From: Cohnella terricola
Lineage (GTDB): Bacteria; Bacillota; Bacilli; Paenibacillales; Paenibacillaceae
Length of the DNA: 64,000 nucleotides
Assembly (NCBI RefSeq): GCF_007786475.1
Contig: NZ_VNJJ01000001.1
Coordinates: forward strand, 558,001 to 622,000
Direction: 5' to 3'
Shown here: positions 16,843 to 26,280 of the stretch, one piece after another
Numbering within the stretch: the first letter of the stretch is position 1
How the letters are laid out: every line of letters starts with the position of its first letter
Notes under the pieces: model-generated
The model's database searches: none
What the model was told of the DNA's origin: nothing
The model's input: only the letters and a program-made list of their open reading frames with translations
Translations under genes and position numbers: made by a program

Positions 16843-17260
16843 GGCTTTGCGGGGGGCAATGTTGGGAGTCGTAGGTCTGGCCGGAGGGTTCGCGGTAGGG
16901 AGCGCCTTCGTCGCCCTGCTGATCGTTCTGGATCTGATTCCTCGGCTCGTTCAATTGACAAGAGCGTATCGTCGTTCCGCCGTATTCGAATCCGGCATAT
17001 TATTCGGCGTTATGTGTTGGAGCAGCGCGGATCTGTTCGGATGGTCTTTTCGGCTGCCTGCCGCGGTGTTGCTGCTTCCTTCCGTTTTTCAGGGATTGTT
17101 CGTCGGGATGTTCGCGGCCGCGCTCACGGAAGTGCTTAACGTTATTCCGATCGTAACCAAAAGACTCAGGCTGATGCCTTATTTGTTGTCGCTGTTGATG
17201 GCTATGGTGTTGGGGAAGGTGACGGGATCCCTTGTAGACTGGCTGTGGCTGCACCCATAA
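16835..17260 (+). CDS. spoVAB: Stage V sporulation protein AB
   Basis: A 141-aa integral membrane protein with about four hydrophobic helices, matching SpoVAB in length and in position after spoVAA. It starts at GTG, overlapping the spoVAA stop by 8 nt, so translation is probably coupled. It is thought to cooperate with SpoVAA in the spore inner membrane. Confidence 0.9.
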   Translation: MFEALRGAMLGVVGLAGGFAVGSAFVALLIVLDLIPRLVQLTRAYRRSAVFESGILFGVMCWSSADLFGWSFRLPAAVLLLPSVFQGLFVGMFAAALTEVLNVIPIVTKRLRLMPYLLSLLMAMVLGKVTGSLVDWLWLHP

Positions 17261-17275
17261 GGAGCGTGAACGCAA

Positions 17276-18904
17276 TTGGAAACGACTGAACATGGCAGCA
17301 TGGATCTAGGACATTCGGCTCCGCCGGGATGGCCGTCCGATGAGCGTAATAGCCGCGATAATGGTTCGGAGGATAATCGCGACTCCGGCAGCCGGGAACG
17401 GCAGAAAGAGTCGATGCCTTCGGCGTCCGAGCAAGCGAGAAAATCGCAGCAACGAATACCGGACAATATCGAAGATTGGAAAAAAATGCTGGAAGCCTCC
17501 ATCGGACTCGACAAAAGCTTCGAGGTTCAAATCCGCGAAATGAATTTCGGAGGCCGGCGCGTCGGGATGTTATTTCTCAGCGTATTCGCCAAAGATACCG
17601 CATTGACGGAAATCATCAAGAGATTGTCTTATTTGGATCCCGAATCCCGAATGGATCACGACGCGCTTCAGGCATTTCTCGAATGTTATGTTCCGGCGAT
17701 CCAGATCAAAAAAACCGTTTCGTTCCCGCAAATGATCGATGAAGTACTGATCGGGAATACCGCTTTCTACGTTGACGGGGAACCGGCGGCATTGATGATA
17801 GACGCCAAAATGTTCCCCGCGCGAAATCCGGAGCAGCCGTCTTTAGAGAAAGTCGTTCGCGGCAGCCAAGACGGTTTTACGGAAACGCTGCTCGTAAACG
17901 TGGCGCTTGTTCGAAGAAGGCTCCGGGATCCCAATCTGCGCTTCGAAATCTTAAAGGTGGGCCGGCGCACGCAGACGGACGTCTGCATCGGATATATCGA
18001 CGACGTCGCGAACGTAGAGCTGGTCGAATCGATACGCGACAAGATCAGGGCCATCGACATCGACGGCTTGCCGCTTGCCGACAAACAGCTCGAAGAAATG
18101 ACGGTGGGCAGCAGATGGAGTCCTTTTCCGCTCGTTCGCTACACGGAGCGGCCCGACGTCGTCTCCGCGCAGCTTCTCGACGGGAGCGTAACCGTGATCG
18201 TGGACACTTCGCCCAGCGCAATTTTGCTGCCGACGACGTATTTTGATCTTGTGCAGCATGCCGAGGAGAACCGGCAAAATCCGTTCATGGGCACTTACAT
18301 GAGATGGGTGAGGTATCTCGGAATACTGGTCTCGCTGTTCCTGATGCCGCTATGGTACTTATTCAATGAAAAACAAGCGCTACGTCCGGATTGGTTATGG
18401 TTCGTGGGGGTGGACAAAGTCGGCGATATTCCGCTGATCGTCCAGTTCCTGATCGCGGAAGTCGGCGTCGACTTGCTGCGGCTTGCCGCCGTGCATACGC
18501 CCGCTCCGCTCGTAACGGCTATGACGCTGCTGTCGGCGATTCTGATCGGGGACATCGCGGTGAAGACGGGCTTATTCATCAACGAGGTGATTCTGTATAT
18601 GGCCGTCTCAGCGATCGGAATGTTCGCGACCCCGAGCTACGAGCTGGGATTGGCCAATCGGATTATCAGGCTGGGGCTGCTGCTCGTCGTTTACTTTTTC
18701 CATGAGATCGGGTTTGTCGTGGCGTCGACGCTCGTCTTCCTGTTCCTGGCGTTCGAAAGATCCTTTAATGCTCCGTATTTATGGCCGTTCTTGCCTTTTA
18801 ACGCCGCTGCTTTCGGCAATATTATTTTTAGGCTGCCGCTGTCAGCGAACAAGAAGCGGTTGTCGATCTACCGGACGAAAAAAACGCGCAAGCAACCTGT
18901 GTAA
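17276..18904 (+). CDS. spoVAF: SpoVAF / GerA-family spore germination protein
   Basis: A 542-aa homologue of germinant receptor A subunits. An acidic, low-complexity N-terminus (about 1-60) precedes a soluble domain (to about 330) with PDNIEDWKKMLE and LVRRRLRDPNL motifs. A membrane region of about five helices (340-500) and a basic tail close the protein. Position after spoVAA-AB identifies it as SpoVAF. TTG start, with TAAGGAG about 10 nt upstream. It probably works in the spore inner membrane with the DPA channel during germination. Confidence 0.9.
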   Translation: METTEHGSMDLGHSAPPGWPSDERNSRDNGSEDNRDSGSRERQKESMPSASEQARKSQQRIPDNIEDWKKMLEASIGLDKSFEVQIREMNFGGRRVGMLFLSVFAKDTALTEIIKRLSYLDPESRMDHDALQAFLECYVPAIQIKKTVSFPQMIDEVLIGNTAFYVDGEPAALMIDAKMFPARNPEQPSLEKVVRGSQDGFTETLLVNVALVRRRLRDPNLRFEILKVGRRTQTDVCIGYIDDVANVELVESIRDKIRAIDIDGLPLADKQLEEMTVGSRWSPFPLVRYTERPDVVSAQLLDGSVTVIVDTSPSAILLPTTYFDLVQHAEENRQNPFMGTYMRWVRYLGILVSLFLMPLWYLFNEKQALRPDWLWFVGVDKVGDIPLIVQFLIAEVGVDLLRLAAVHTPAPLVTAMTLLSAILIGDIAVKTGLFINEVILYMAVSAIGMFATPSYELGLANRIIRLGLLLVVYFFHEIGFVVASTLVFLFLAFERSFNAPYLWPFLPFNAAAFGNIIFRLPLSANKKRLSIYRTKKTRKQPV

Positions 18905-19044
18905 TGATAATATGCAAATGTTGCGGCAAATCCTCCATTTCCCCGCAGGTTATTTTCCGCTATACTGAGTTGTAAAGTACAAACACCGGAATGGAATCGA
19001 CATGGGACCGATACCGGAAAATTCGCCAAAGGGGAATAAAGGAT

Positions 19045-20376
19045 ATGTTCTTGCATGGAACGAGCAAAATAAATAGCAAAGGTCATCTGGAAATCGGTGG
19101 CTGCGACGTTACGGGTCTAGCGAAGGAGTTCGGAACGCCTCTGTACATTGTAGACGAGTCCCTCGTTCGTCAACGGGCGCGCGAGTTCATGGATGCGTTC
19201 CGCGCGACGGGATTGCGCCATCAAGTCGCTTATGCCTCCAAGGCATTCTGCGTAATGGCGATGTGCCGTCTCGTAGAAGAGGAAGGCATGAGCCTTGACG
19301 TCGTCTCCGACGGAGAGCTATATACGGCGCTGCAAGCGGGTTTCCCAGCCGAGCGCATTCACTTCCACGGCAACAACAAGACGCCGGAAGAAATCGAGAT
19401 GGCGCTAGAAGCGGGAATCGGCTGTTTCGTCGTCGATAATTTTAACGAGCTTCATCTGTTAAACGCGCTTGCCGCGGATCATGGCAAACGCGTTAACATT
19501 TTGCTTCGCATTACGCCGGGCGTTGAAGCTCACACGCATGATTATATTTCCACCGGACAGCAGGACTCGAAGTTCGGTTTCGATCTTGGCAACGGAACGG
19601 CTTTCCAGGCAATCGAAACCGCGCTCGGTCTGCCTAACCTGAAAGTGCTCGGCGTTCACTCCCACATCGGTTCGCAGATTTTCGAAGTGGAAGGCTTCCG
19701 TATGGCGGTGGAGAAAGTATCCGGCTTCGCCGTGGACATTCGCGATAAGCTGAACTACACGTTCACCGTTCTTAACCTTGGCGGAGGGTTCGGCATCCGG
19801 TATGTGGAAGGCGATCAACCGCTGCCGGTAGGCGTTTACGTACAAGCGATTGCCGACGCCGTCCGTTCGACTTGCGAGAACGCGAACTTCCCATTGCCGG
19901 AAATCTGGATCGAGCCGGGTCGCAGCATCGTGGGCGACGCTGGAACGACTTTGTATACGGTAGGGACAAGCAAAGATATTCCGGGCGTTCGCAAATACAT
20001 CGCCGTAGACGGCGGAATGACGGATAACCCGCGTCCGGCGCTTTACGAATCCAAGTACGAGGCCGTGCTTGCGAATCGCGCCAACGATCGCCCGGATGAT
20101 CTGGTTTCGGTAGCGGGCAAATGCTGCGAGAGCGGCGATATGCTCATCTGGGATCTGAACCTGCCGGCCGTTCAATCCGGAGATCTCCTCGCGGTATTCT
20201 GCACGGGAGCTTACAATTACGCGATGGCGAGCAACTATAACCGGATTCGCCGTCCGGCGGTCGTATTCGTGAAGGACGGTCAAGCGGATTTGGTCGTCGC
20301 CCGCGAAACCTACGACAACATTATCGGCAACGATTTGATCCCGCAGCGTCTGCGGAAACAAGCGGTAGCCAAATAA
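19045..20376 (+). CDS. lysA: Diaminopimelate decarboxylase
   Basis: A 443-aa PLP enzyme converting meso-diaminopimelate to L-lysine. The alanine-racemase-fold barrel carries Y-A-S-K-A-F (Lys66, PLP Schiff base). HSHIGSQ, GGGFGIRY and EPGRSIV bind phosphate and substrate, and CESGD with GAYNYAMASNYN complete the active site. ATG 19045 has AAAGGGG 10 nt upstream; the longer frame to 18991 lacks a good site. lysA directly after spoVAF is the usual Bacillales order. Confidence 0.95.
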   Translation: MFLHGTSKINSKGHLEIGGCDVTGLAKEFGTPLYIVDESLVRQRAREFMDAFRATGLRHQVAYASKAFCVMAMCRLVEEEGMSLDVVSDGELYTALQAGFPAERIHFHGNNKTPEEIEMALEAGIGCFVVDNFNELHLLNALAADHGKRVNILLRITPGVEAHTHDYISTGQQDSKFGFDLGNGTAFQAIETALGLPNLKVLGVHSHIGSQIFEVEGFRMAVEKVSGFAVDIRDKLNYTFTVLNLGGGFGIRYVEGDQPLPVGVYVQAIADAVRSTCENANFPLPEIWIEPGRSIVGDAGTTLYTVGTSKDIPGVRKYIAVDGGMTDNPRPALYESKYEAVLANRANDRPDDLVSVAGKCCESGDMLIWDLNLPAVQSGDLLAVFCTGAYNYAMASNYNRIRRPAVVFVKDGQADLVVARETYDNIIGNDLIPQRLRKQAVAK

Positions 20377-20386
20377 CATGATCGTT

Positions 20387-20420
20387 CATCCGCGTCCCAA
20401 TATAGGGCGCGGATTTTTTG
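20387..20420 (+). terminator. Terminator after lysA
   Basis: Stem ATCCGCG(T)CCC / GGGCGCGGAT with a one-base bulge and short A/T loop, followed by six T residues. Confidence 0.88.
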
Positions 20421-20496
20421 TCGTTTCATGGAGGGAAAACGATCCAGAAGAGCGAATTATTAGATGACAATTTCTGGTTGGAGGTTCGGCAATAAC

Positions 20497-21471
20497 ATGA
20501 TGAGAAAAATACAAGTCATTAGCTTAGCCGGCATACTGCTCGTTGCGGGGTGCCAATCCGGGTCTCCCGCATCTTCGACGAAGCTGCCTATACAAGCTGC
20601 CGAGGAAACGGATTCGGTCTCGCCGGTTGCGGCAATCGAGCCCGCCGCAGGAACCGAGCGGGTGAACCATCTCTCCGTATGGGACGAGCTCGCTGCCAAG
20701 CACCCCGATAACGGCACTTTTATCTTGGATTCTGCCAGTGAACCCGATATGTTTAGATTTTATCTGGAAGGGTTGAGGCACTCCAATCCTTATGTCCAAT
20801 GGTACGCTTGCAATAGGATGATCTGGTTCGACTACCGCGAAGATAAGCAGGAAGCGCTCGACGCTTTGAAGTTGTTAACGAAGTCCAAGAAGGACGGCGT
20901 AAAACAGGCGGCGCAATTCGCGCTGCACGTATTCGAACGGGATTTCGACGACGAAGCTTTTTCGCGCTCGCCGGATGGGAAGCGAACGGCCTTTCATCTT
21001 TACAACGAAGCGCGTTACAACGACGGGATAGTATGGATTTACGATTCGGAGACGCGTGCCGTGAATCCCCTGCCAGGAGAATGGCCAAGCATTGAACGTC
21101 TAGTCTGGTCGCCCGATAGCCGCGCGCTAGCCGTGGAGTTCGGAGGCAGAATATGGGGCAACGTCGACCTTATCGATCCCGCGACGGGAGACTCTTTGCT
21201 GCAGCCCGGCGTATTCGACCTTCTCCGTAGCAAAAAGCTTTACACGGCGGACAAGCAAGGAAGACCCGATCCGTATAACCGATTGGTCGAATGGGATCCG
21301 AAAGGCAGAAAAGCGATGCTCTCCTATGCGTTTACCGACGATGACTACAATGTGCAGCAAGGCGTTTTGGTTTACGATATCGCCAAATCGGCTTACACAG
21401 ACGTGAAACGGTACCCTTCCGGGACGGATTCGTACCCGAGGCTGAACAAGCCGGAAGGCTTCAAGTGGTGA
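20497..21471 (+). CDS. Uncharacterised lipoprotein with HEAT-like and beta-propeller-like segments
   Basis: A 324-aa predicted lipoprotein; the lipobox is LLVAGC. After a Ser/Thr/Pro linker, residues about 80-145 are helical and HEAT-repeat-like (SNPYVQWYACNRM, GVKQAAQFALHVFE). The rest contains TolB-like strands (SRSPDGKRTAF, LVWSPDSRALAV, AMLSYAFTDDDYN). I do not recognise a named family. Start ATG 20497 is favoured by GGTTGGAGG 11 nt upstream; the frame is open to 20464. It stands alone between the lysA terminator and the cyclophilin gene. Function unknown; likely external, outer leaflet. Confidence 0.75.
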   Translation: MMRKIQVISLAGILLVAGCQSGSPASSTKLPIQAAEETDSVSPVAAIEPAAGTERVNHLSVWDELAAKHPDNGTFILDSASEPDMFRFYLEGLRHSNPYVQWYACNRMIWFDYREDKQEALDALKLLTKSKKDGVKQAAQFALHVFERDFDDEAFSRSPDGKRTAFHLYNEARYNDGIVWIYDSETRAVNPLPGEWPSIERLVWSPDSRALAVEFGGRIWGNVDLIDPATGDSLLQPGVFDLLRSKKLYTADKQGRPDPYNRLVEWDPKGRKAMLSYAFTDDDYNVQQGVLVYDIAKSAYTDVKRYPSGTDSYPRLNKPEGFKW

Positions 21472-21526
21472 GAATAGCCATAATGTTGTACAATAAGGCG
21501 ATATGATTTAAGGAGGACTTCACATT

Positions 21527-21958
21527 ATGGCTAAACAAGCGGTTATCAAAATGGCCGACGGCAACGAGATCGTTCTCGAGATGTTCGACCAAGACGCGCC
21601 GAATACGGTCGCCAACTTCGAGAAGCTGGCTAACGAAGGCTTCTACGACGGCATTCCGTTTCATCGCGTTATTCCGGGATTCGTCGCGCAAGGCGGCTGC
21701 CCTAACGGCAACGGTACCGGCGGACCCGGCTACACGATCAATTGCGAGCATAACAAAAATAAGCATGAGCGCGGCAGTCTGGCAATGGCGCACCGTGGAC
21801 CGAATACCGGTGGCAGCCAGTTCTATATTTGCTACAATCCGCAGCCGCACTTGGATGGCGTACATACCGTCTTCGGCAAGGTGACGTCCGGGATGGAGCA
21901 TGTCGATGCTCTTAAGGGCGGCGAAAAAATGGCTGAAGTAAAAGTATCGGACGAGTAG
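21527..21958 (+). CDS. ppiB: Peptidyl-prolyl cis-trans isomerase, cyclophilin type
   Basis: A 143-aa cytosolic cyclophilin catalysing proline cis-trans isomerisation. Core motifs [13 protein letters not shown] (catalytic Arg), [16 protein letters not shown] and HTVFGKV are intact. No signal peptide. AAGGAGG lies before the ATG. Monocistronic, ended by a hairpin at 21977. Confidence 0.93.
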   Translation: MAKQAVIKMADGNEIVLEMFDQDAPNTVANFEKLANEGFYDGIPFHRVIPGFVAQGGCPNGNGTGGPGYTINCEHNKNKHERGSLAMAHRGPNTGGSQFYICYNPQPHLDGVHTVFGKVTSGMEHVDALKGGEKMAEVKVSDE

Positions 21959-21976
21959 AGTAAGCTTTTGATTTCA

Positions 21977-22016
21977 AGGGGTTGTTCTAAGCGATAAGCT
22001 TGGGCAGCCTCTTTTC
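21977..22016 (+). terminator. Terminator after ppiB
   Basis: Outer stem AGGGGTTG / CAGCCTCT (8 bp with wobble pairs), inner AAGC / GCTT, followed by TTTT at 22012-22015. Confidence 0.65.
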
Positions 22017-22040
22017 CTATTTTATATCCGACTCCGCCGC

Positions 22041-22069
22041 TTGCAATTTATTGGGCATGGTGGTACACT
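22041..22069 (+). promoter_or_regulatory. Sigma-A promoter of the riboflavin operon
   Basis: TTGCAA (22041-22046), 17-bp spacer, TACACT (22064-22069) with an upstream TGG giving an extended -10. It lies 18 bp before the FMN riboswitch. Confidence 0.75.
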
Positions 22070-22086
22070 TTCATAAAATAAGTTGC

Positions 22087-22284
22087 TTATCCTTCGGGGC
22101 GGGGTGCAATTCCCCACCGACGGTGATCGGCGGTTAAACGGCCGGCTAGTGATAGCCGCGTCGGTCATACCGCAGTCAGTCCGTGACCCGATATTGCCTT
22201 CTTCCGGAGCAACCGGCGGAAGCGATTCGGTGGACCTGGTGCAAATCCGGGACCGACAGTAACAGTCTGGATGGGAGAAGGAAG
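22087..22284 (+). promoter_or_regulatory. FMN riboswitch (RFN element)
   Basis: Contains the conserved RFN blocks in order: TTATCCTTCGGGGC, GGGTGCAATTCCCCACCGACGG, the CCGCG arm, CAGTCAGTCCGTGACCCG, GATTCGGTGGACCTGGTGCAAA, CCGGGACCGACAGT and GGATGGGAGAAGGA. The outer helix TCCTTC / GAAGGA closes it. FMN binding is expected to favour the terminator at 22349-22369 and shut off ribDEBAH. Confidence 0.96.
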
Positions 22285-22344
22285 CGCAGCGGCCATGCCG
22301 TGCGATAGAAGAGCAACGTTATGGCAGGACCGATATCCGCTAAC

Positions 22345-22370
22345 TGTCGGAACGGATTGTTCCTTTTTTC
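22345..22370 (+). terminator. Candidate expression-platform terminator of the FMN riboswitch
   Basis: GGAAC-GGATT-GTTCC hairpin (22349-22363) followed immediately by six T residues, about 65 nt after the aptamer. Its 3' arm overlaps the -35 box of a second promoter-like sequence. Confidence 0.7.
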
Positions 22371-22386
22371 ACAATCCTGCTATAAT
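22357..22386 (+). promoter_or_regulatory. Possible second sigma-A promoter downstream of the FMN switch
   Basis: TTGTTC (22357-22362), 18-bp spacer, TATAAT (22381-22386). A transcript from here would skip the FMN aptamer. It would start with a roughly 170-nt leader containing an 11-position hairpin (22467-22501) and the terminator at 22536. Confidence 0.45.
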
Positions 22387-22535
22387 GACGGGTTTATTCA
22401 GCATGCTTCAGCATAGCGATTTTCCTCAAGCATTCGAGGTAAAACGATGTGTTTGTTCGGTGACTCCCGATAAGCTGCTGTACCCCTTGCTTTTCGGGAC
22501 ACGACCTGTAGGCTTATTTTTCGCTGTGCATCTAC

Positions 22536-22567
22536 CACCCCCGGGATATTATTCCTTGGGGGTTTTC
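22536..22567 (+). terminator. Terminator-like hairpin in the ribD leader
   Basis: ACCCCCGGGA paired with TTCCTTGGGGGT (six GC-rich pairs plus weaker extension), followed by TTTTCTGTTTG. It lies 70 bp upstream of ribD, so it must be regulated or inefficient for the operon to be expressed. Confidence 0.6.
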
Positions 22568-22640
22568 TGTTTGTTTCGGCTTGCTGAAACACCTCGAAGA
22601 GGCGCAGCCGGCCAACAGGCCGGTCGGAAGGGAGGGGCTC

Positions 22641-23792
22641 ATGGAACGATTGAATGATGAGTACTATATGCAATTGGCTTTAAATATGGCGGAAGCCGCT
22701 ACCGGACAAACCGGCATAAATCCCGTCGTCGGCTGCATTGTCGTCAAAGATGGCCGCATCGTGGGAATGGGCGCGCATTTGCGGCGTGGTGAAGGGCACG
22801 CGGAAGTACTCGCTTTGAATATGGCGGGAGAGCATGCGAGAGGCGCGACCGCTTATGTGACGCTTGAGCCTTGCAGCCACTACGGGCGCACGCCACCATG
22901 CTGCGAAAGGCTCATCGAGGAGGGCGTGGCGCGAGTCGTCGTCGCCGCGGTTGATCCGAACCCGCTTGTAGCCGGGCGCGGAATCGCCAGGCTCAAAGAA
23001 GCGGGAATCGAAGTCGAGACGGGCGTACTGGAAGAGAAAGCCGTTCTCCAGAATGAAGCGTTCAACAAGTTTATCCGAACAGGCAAGCCGTTCGTGACCT
23101 TAAAGACGGCTTTGTCGCTGGACGGCCGTATTGCTACCCGTACGGGCCACAGCCGATGGATTACCGGCGAGCAGTCCAGGGAAGCGGTGCACACGCTTCG
23201 GCATCGACATGTTGGCATAATGGTTGGCGTGGAGACGGTGCTTGCAGACGATCCCGAACTGACGACGCGCTTAAGAGTTCCGGGGTTGAACCCGGTTAGA
23301 ATCGTCGTCGATTCGAAGCTGAGAATTGCCGAGTCCGCCAGGGCACTAAACGATTCGGCTCCGACGATCATCTTGACGACCGTACGGACTGACGAAGAAA
23401 AAGCCACCCGGCTTCAGGCGCTTGGAGCGGAAGTGCTGCGCGTCGGTTCCGGAGATCGCGTAGATCTGATCGAAGCGATGATCGAACTGGGGAAACGGGA
23501 AATCGGCTCGATTCTGCTGGAAGGCGGTGGCGTGCTGAACGGCGCTATGCTCCAGGCAGGTCTAATCGACAAGATTATGTTGTTTTATGCCCCTATCATT
23601 GTCGGAGGGGAAGGCTCGCCTTCCGCGTTTGCTTTCAAGGGGCCGGAATTCATGTCCGATGCGTTGCGGCTCGAAAATGTTACGATGCAGAGCTCCGGAC
23701 AAGATTGGTGCATTGCTGGATATCCGGTAAGACCAGTCGCCGGCGAACTGGAAGGCAGCGGAACTGCGGATTACTTGGGGAAGGAGAGTTGA
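22641..23792 (+). CDS. ribD: Bifunctional diaminohydroxyphosphoribosylaminopyrimidine deaminase / reductase RibD
   Basis: A 383-aa enzyme for the second and third steps of riboflavin synthesis. The N-terminal deaminase (about 1-145) has zinc motif H53-A-E55 and P-C78...P-P-C87. The C-terminal NADPH-dependent reductase (about 150-365) has LKTALSLDGRIA and ILLEGGGVLNGA. ATG 22641 is chosen for GGAAGGGAGGGG directly upstream; the open frame further upstream runs through the leader terminator. First gene of ribD-ribE-ribBA-ribH. Confidence 0.95.
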   Translation: MERLNDEYYMQLALNMAEAATGQTGINPVVGCIVVKDGRIVGMGAHLRRGEGHAEVLALNMAGEHARGATAYVTLEPCSHYGRTPPCCERLIEEGVARVVVAAVDPNPLVAGRGIARLKEAGIEVETGVLEEKAVLQNEAFNKFIRTGKPFVTLKTALSLDGRIATRTGHSRWITGEQSREAVHTLRHRHVGIMVGVETVLADDPELTTRLRVPGLNPVRIVVDSKLRIAESARALNDSAPTIILTTVRTDEEKATRLQALGAEVLRVGSGDRVDLIEAMIELGKREIGSILLEGGGVLNGAMLQAGLIDKIMLFYAPIIVGGEGSPSAFAFKGPEFMSDALRLENVTMQSSGQDWCIAGYPVRPVAGELEGSGTADYLGKES

Positions 23793-23795
23793 GCC

Positions 23796-24464
23796 ATGTT
23801 TACGGGACTTATTGAAGAGATGGGCGTACTTCGTTCGGTGCAACGCCAAGGCGAAGCGATGATTCTGGTCATCGCGGCTTCCAAAGTACTCTCGGACGTT
23901 AAACTCGGCGACAGCATTTCCGTTAACGGCGTATGTTTGACGGTTGTCGAATTCGGTGGCGGCGCTTTTTCCGTCGACGTGATGCCGGAAACCTACCGGC
24001 ACACGACCCTTAACGCCATTAAACCCGGCTCGTTCGTCAATCTGGAGCGGGCGATGATGGCCGGCGGAAGATACGGCGGACATATCGTTCAAGGCCACGT
24101 GGATGGAACCGGGGCGATTCGAGGGAGATACACGGAAGCTAATGCCGTCGTGTTCGAGATCGAACCGCGCGATCCCGGAATGCTCAGGCATGTCGTGAAG
24201 CAAGGCTCGGTTACACTAGACGGGATCAGCCTTACGGTCGTTTCGGTTGATCGGGACGGCGGGAGGTTCACCGTTTCCATCATCCCGCACACGCTGCGGG
24301 AGACGGTACTGCAGCACAAGCATCCAGGGGAGTCCCTAAATATCGAGTGCGATATTCTGGGTAAATATGTCGATCATCTGCTTAGCATGCGCGAGAGCGG
24401 CCCTCCAGCTGGCCAAAGGAGAGGGTTAACGGAGTCGGTCCTGCGAGATAATGGATTTATGTGA
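23796..24464 (+). CDS. ribE: Riboflavin synthase alpha subunit
   Basis: A 222-aa protein made of two lumazine-binding repeats: [10 protein letters not shown] with [13 protein letters not shown], and [12 protein letters not shown] with [13 protein letters not shown]. It dismutates two 6,7-dimethyl-8-ribityllumazine molecules to riboflavin and the pyrimidinedione. It starts 3 bp after the ribD stop and its end overlaps the ribBA ribosome binding site. Confidence 0.95.
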   Translation: MFTGLIEEMGVLRSVQRQGEAMILVIAASKVLSDVKLGDSISVNGVCLTVVEFGGGAFSVDVMPETYRHTTLNAIKPGSFVNLERAMMAGGRYGGHIVQGHVDGTGAIRGRYTEANAVVFEIEPRDPGMLRHVVKQGSVTLDGISLTVVSVDRDGGRFTVSIIPHTLRETVLQHKHPGESLNIECDILGKYVDHLLSMRESGPPAGQRRGLTESVLRDNGFM

Positions 24465-24478
24465 AAGGAGCGATAGAT

Positions 24479-25699
24479 ATGTCGCAAAATCATTTTGACC
24501 CTATCGAAGAAGCGATATATGATTTGATGAGAGGCAAGGTAATCATCGTCGTGGACGACGAAGACCGGGAGAACGAAGGCGACCTCATCGCATTGGCCGA
24601 CAAAGCGACGCCGGAGGTTATCAATTTCATGATCAAGGAAGCGAGAGGCCTGCTGTGCGTTCCGGTGACGCCAGAGATGGCGGAAACGCTTGACCTGCCA
24701 CCGATGGTCAGTCACAATACGGATTATCACGGCACGGCATTTACCGTTTCCGTCGACCACGTATCAACGACGACGGGAATATCCGCGCACGAGCGTTCAC
24801 TTAGCGTGAAGGCGCTGATCGATCCGGCCGCCAAGCCTGGAGATTTCCGCAGGCCCGGCCATATTTTCCCGCTGATCGCCAAGAAAGGCGGCGTGCTCAG
24901 GCGTGCGGGACATACGGAAGCTGCGGTCGATCTCGCCAGAATGTGCGGCTCCACTCCGGCCGCTGTCATCTGCGAAGTCATCAAAGAAGATGGAACGATG
25001 GCTAGATTGCCCGATCTTCAAGCGTTTGCGGCCCAACATTCGTTGAAACTGATCACGATCAAGGATCTGATCCGTTACCGCAACGAGAAGGAGAAGCTCG
25101 TCAATCGAGAAGTGGAAGTCAGAATGCCGACCGACTTCGGAACGTTCAAGGCGATCGCATATACGAATGACGTAGACCATAAGGAGCATGTCGCCTTCGT
25201 TAAAGGCGAGATCGACAGTTCCAAGCCGGTACTCGTCCGCGTGCACTCGGAATGTTTGACGGGGGACGTGTTCCATTCCCATCGCTGCGATTGCGGTCCG
25301 CAATTGGAAGCCGCGCTAAGGCAGATCGACGAGGAAGGTTCAGGCGTGCTGCTTTATATGAGGCAGGAAGGCCGCGGTATCGGCCTCATCAATAAATTGC
25401 GCGCATACGAGCTCCAGGAGCAGGGATTGGACACCGTGGACGCGAATATCAAGTTGGGATTCGCTCCTGATTTGAGGGAATATGGAATCGGAGCGCAAAT
25501 CTTGAAGGATATTGGCGTGAAGGATATCCGTCTTCTGACGAACAATCCGCGCAAAATCAAAGGGTTGGAAGGATACGGTCTGAACGTGGTCGAGCGCGTG
25601 CCGATCCAGATGAAAGAAAACGAAGACAATACCCGCTATTTGCATACGAAGAAAGCAAAGCTCGGGCATTTGCTTTCCTTTAAGGGAGAGCCGAATTAA
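24479..25699 (+). CDS. ribBA: Bifunctional DHBP synthase / GTP cyclohydrolase II
   Basis: A 406-aa fusion. The N-terminal RibB domain (about 1-200) has [13 protein letters not shown] and GHTEAAVDL and makes 3,4-dihydroxy-2-butanone 4-phosphate. The C-terminal RibA domain has the zinc site C-x10-C-x-C ([16 protein letters not shown]) and RQEGRGIGL and opens GTP. ATG 24479 has AAAGGAG 8 nt upstream. Confidence 0.95.
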   Translation: MSQNHFDPIEEAIYDLMRGKVIIVVDDEDRENEGDLIALADKATPEVINFMIKEARGLLCVPVTPEMAETLDLPPMVSHNTDYHGTAFTVSVDHVSTTTGISAHERSLSVKALIDPAAKPGDFRRPGHIFPLIAKKGGVLRRAGHTEAAVDLARMCGSTPAAVICEVIKEDGTMARLPDLQAFAAQHSLKLITIKDLIRYRNEKEKLVNREVEVRMPTDFGTFKAIAYTNDVDHKEHVAFVKGEIDSSKPVLVRVHSECLTGDVFHSHRCDCGPQLEAALRQIDEEGSGVLLYMRQEGRGIGLINKLRAYELQEQGLDTVDANIKLGFAPDLREYGIGAQILKDIGVKDIRLLTNNPRKIKGLEGYGLNVVERVPIQMKENEDNTRYLHTKKAKLGHLLSFKGEPN

Positions 25700-25761
25700 G
25701 ATCTGCTGCAGAGCTTAGATTTTTACAATATAATGGAAAGATACATGAGAGGATGAATAAA

Positions 25762-26232
25762 ATGTCAATCGTATACGAAGGTCACTTAATCTCCAAAGGG
25801 TTAAAATACGGAATCGTCGTCGGAAGGTTTAACGAATTCATTACTTCCAAGCTGCTTGGAGGTGCGTTGGATGCGTTCAAACGCCACGGCGCGGAAGATC
25901 ACGAAGTCGAGATCGCTTGGGTGCCGGGAGCATTCGAAATTCCGCTGATCGCTCAGAAAATGGCCGAAAGCGGCAAATACGACGCAGTCGTAACACTTGG
26001 CGCAGTCATTCGCGGCTCTACGCCGCATTTCGACTACGTCTGCAACGAGGTGGCCAAAGGCGTGTCCGCAATCTCGCTCAAGACGGGCGTGCCGACGATT
26101 TTCGGCGTACTGACGACGGATAGTATCGAGCAAGCGGTGGAACGCGCGGGAACGAAAGCCGGCAATAAGGGCTGGGAGGCCGCTTCCACAGCGATCGAGA
26201 TGGCGAATTTGACGCGGGCGATTACGGGCTAA
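25762..26232 (+). CDS. ribH: 6,7-dimethyl-8-ribityllumazine synthase
   Basis: A 156-aa lumazine synthase that joins the pyrimidine and butanone phosphate branches. Motifs [31 protein letters not shown] and FGVLTTD are typical of the 60-mer-forming family. ATG 25762 is preferred over 25753 because GAGAGG lies 9 nt upstream of it and would overlap the earlier codon. A TATAAT at 25729 may add a minor promoter. Confidence 0.95.
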   Translation: MSIVYEGHLISKGLKYGIVVGRFNEFITSKLLGGALDAFKRHGAEDHEVEIAWVPGAFEIPLIAQKMAESGKYDAVVTLGAVIRGSTPHFDYVCNEVAKGVSAISLKTGVPTIFGVLTTDSIEQAVERAGTKAGNKGWEAASTAIEMANLTRAITG

Positions 26233-26280
26233 TAAAATAGAACAATCGGGAACAAGCGTTAGGCAGGAGGAGAAACCCGC

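Noticed and set aside
22393-22567. 6S RNA
   Set aside because: Length fits, but the 5' and 3' ends do not pair and there is no central bubble arrangement.
22271-22657. 128-codon open frame upstream of ribD
   Set aside because: It spans the end of the FMN riboswitch, its terminator and the ribD leader; composition is not protein-like.
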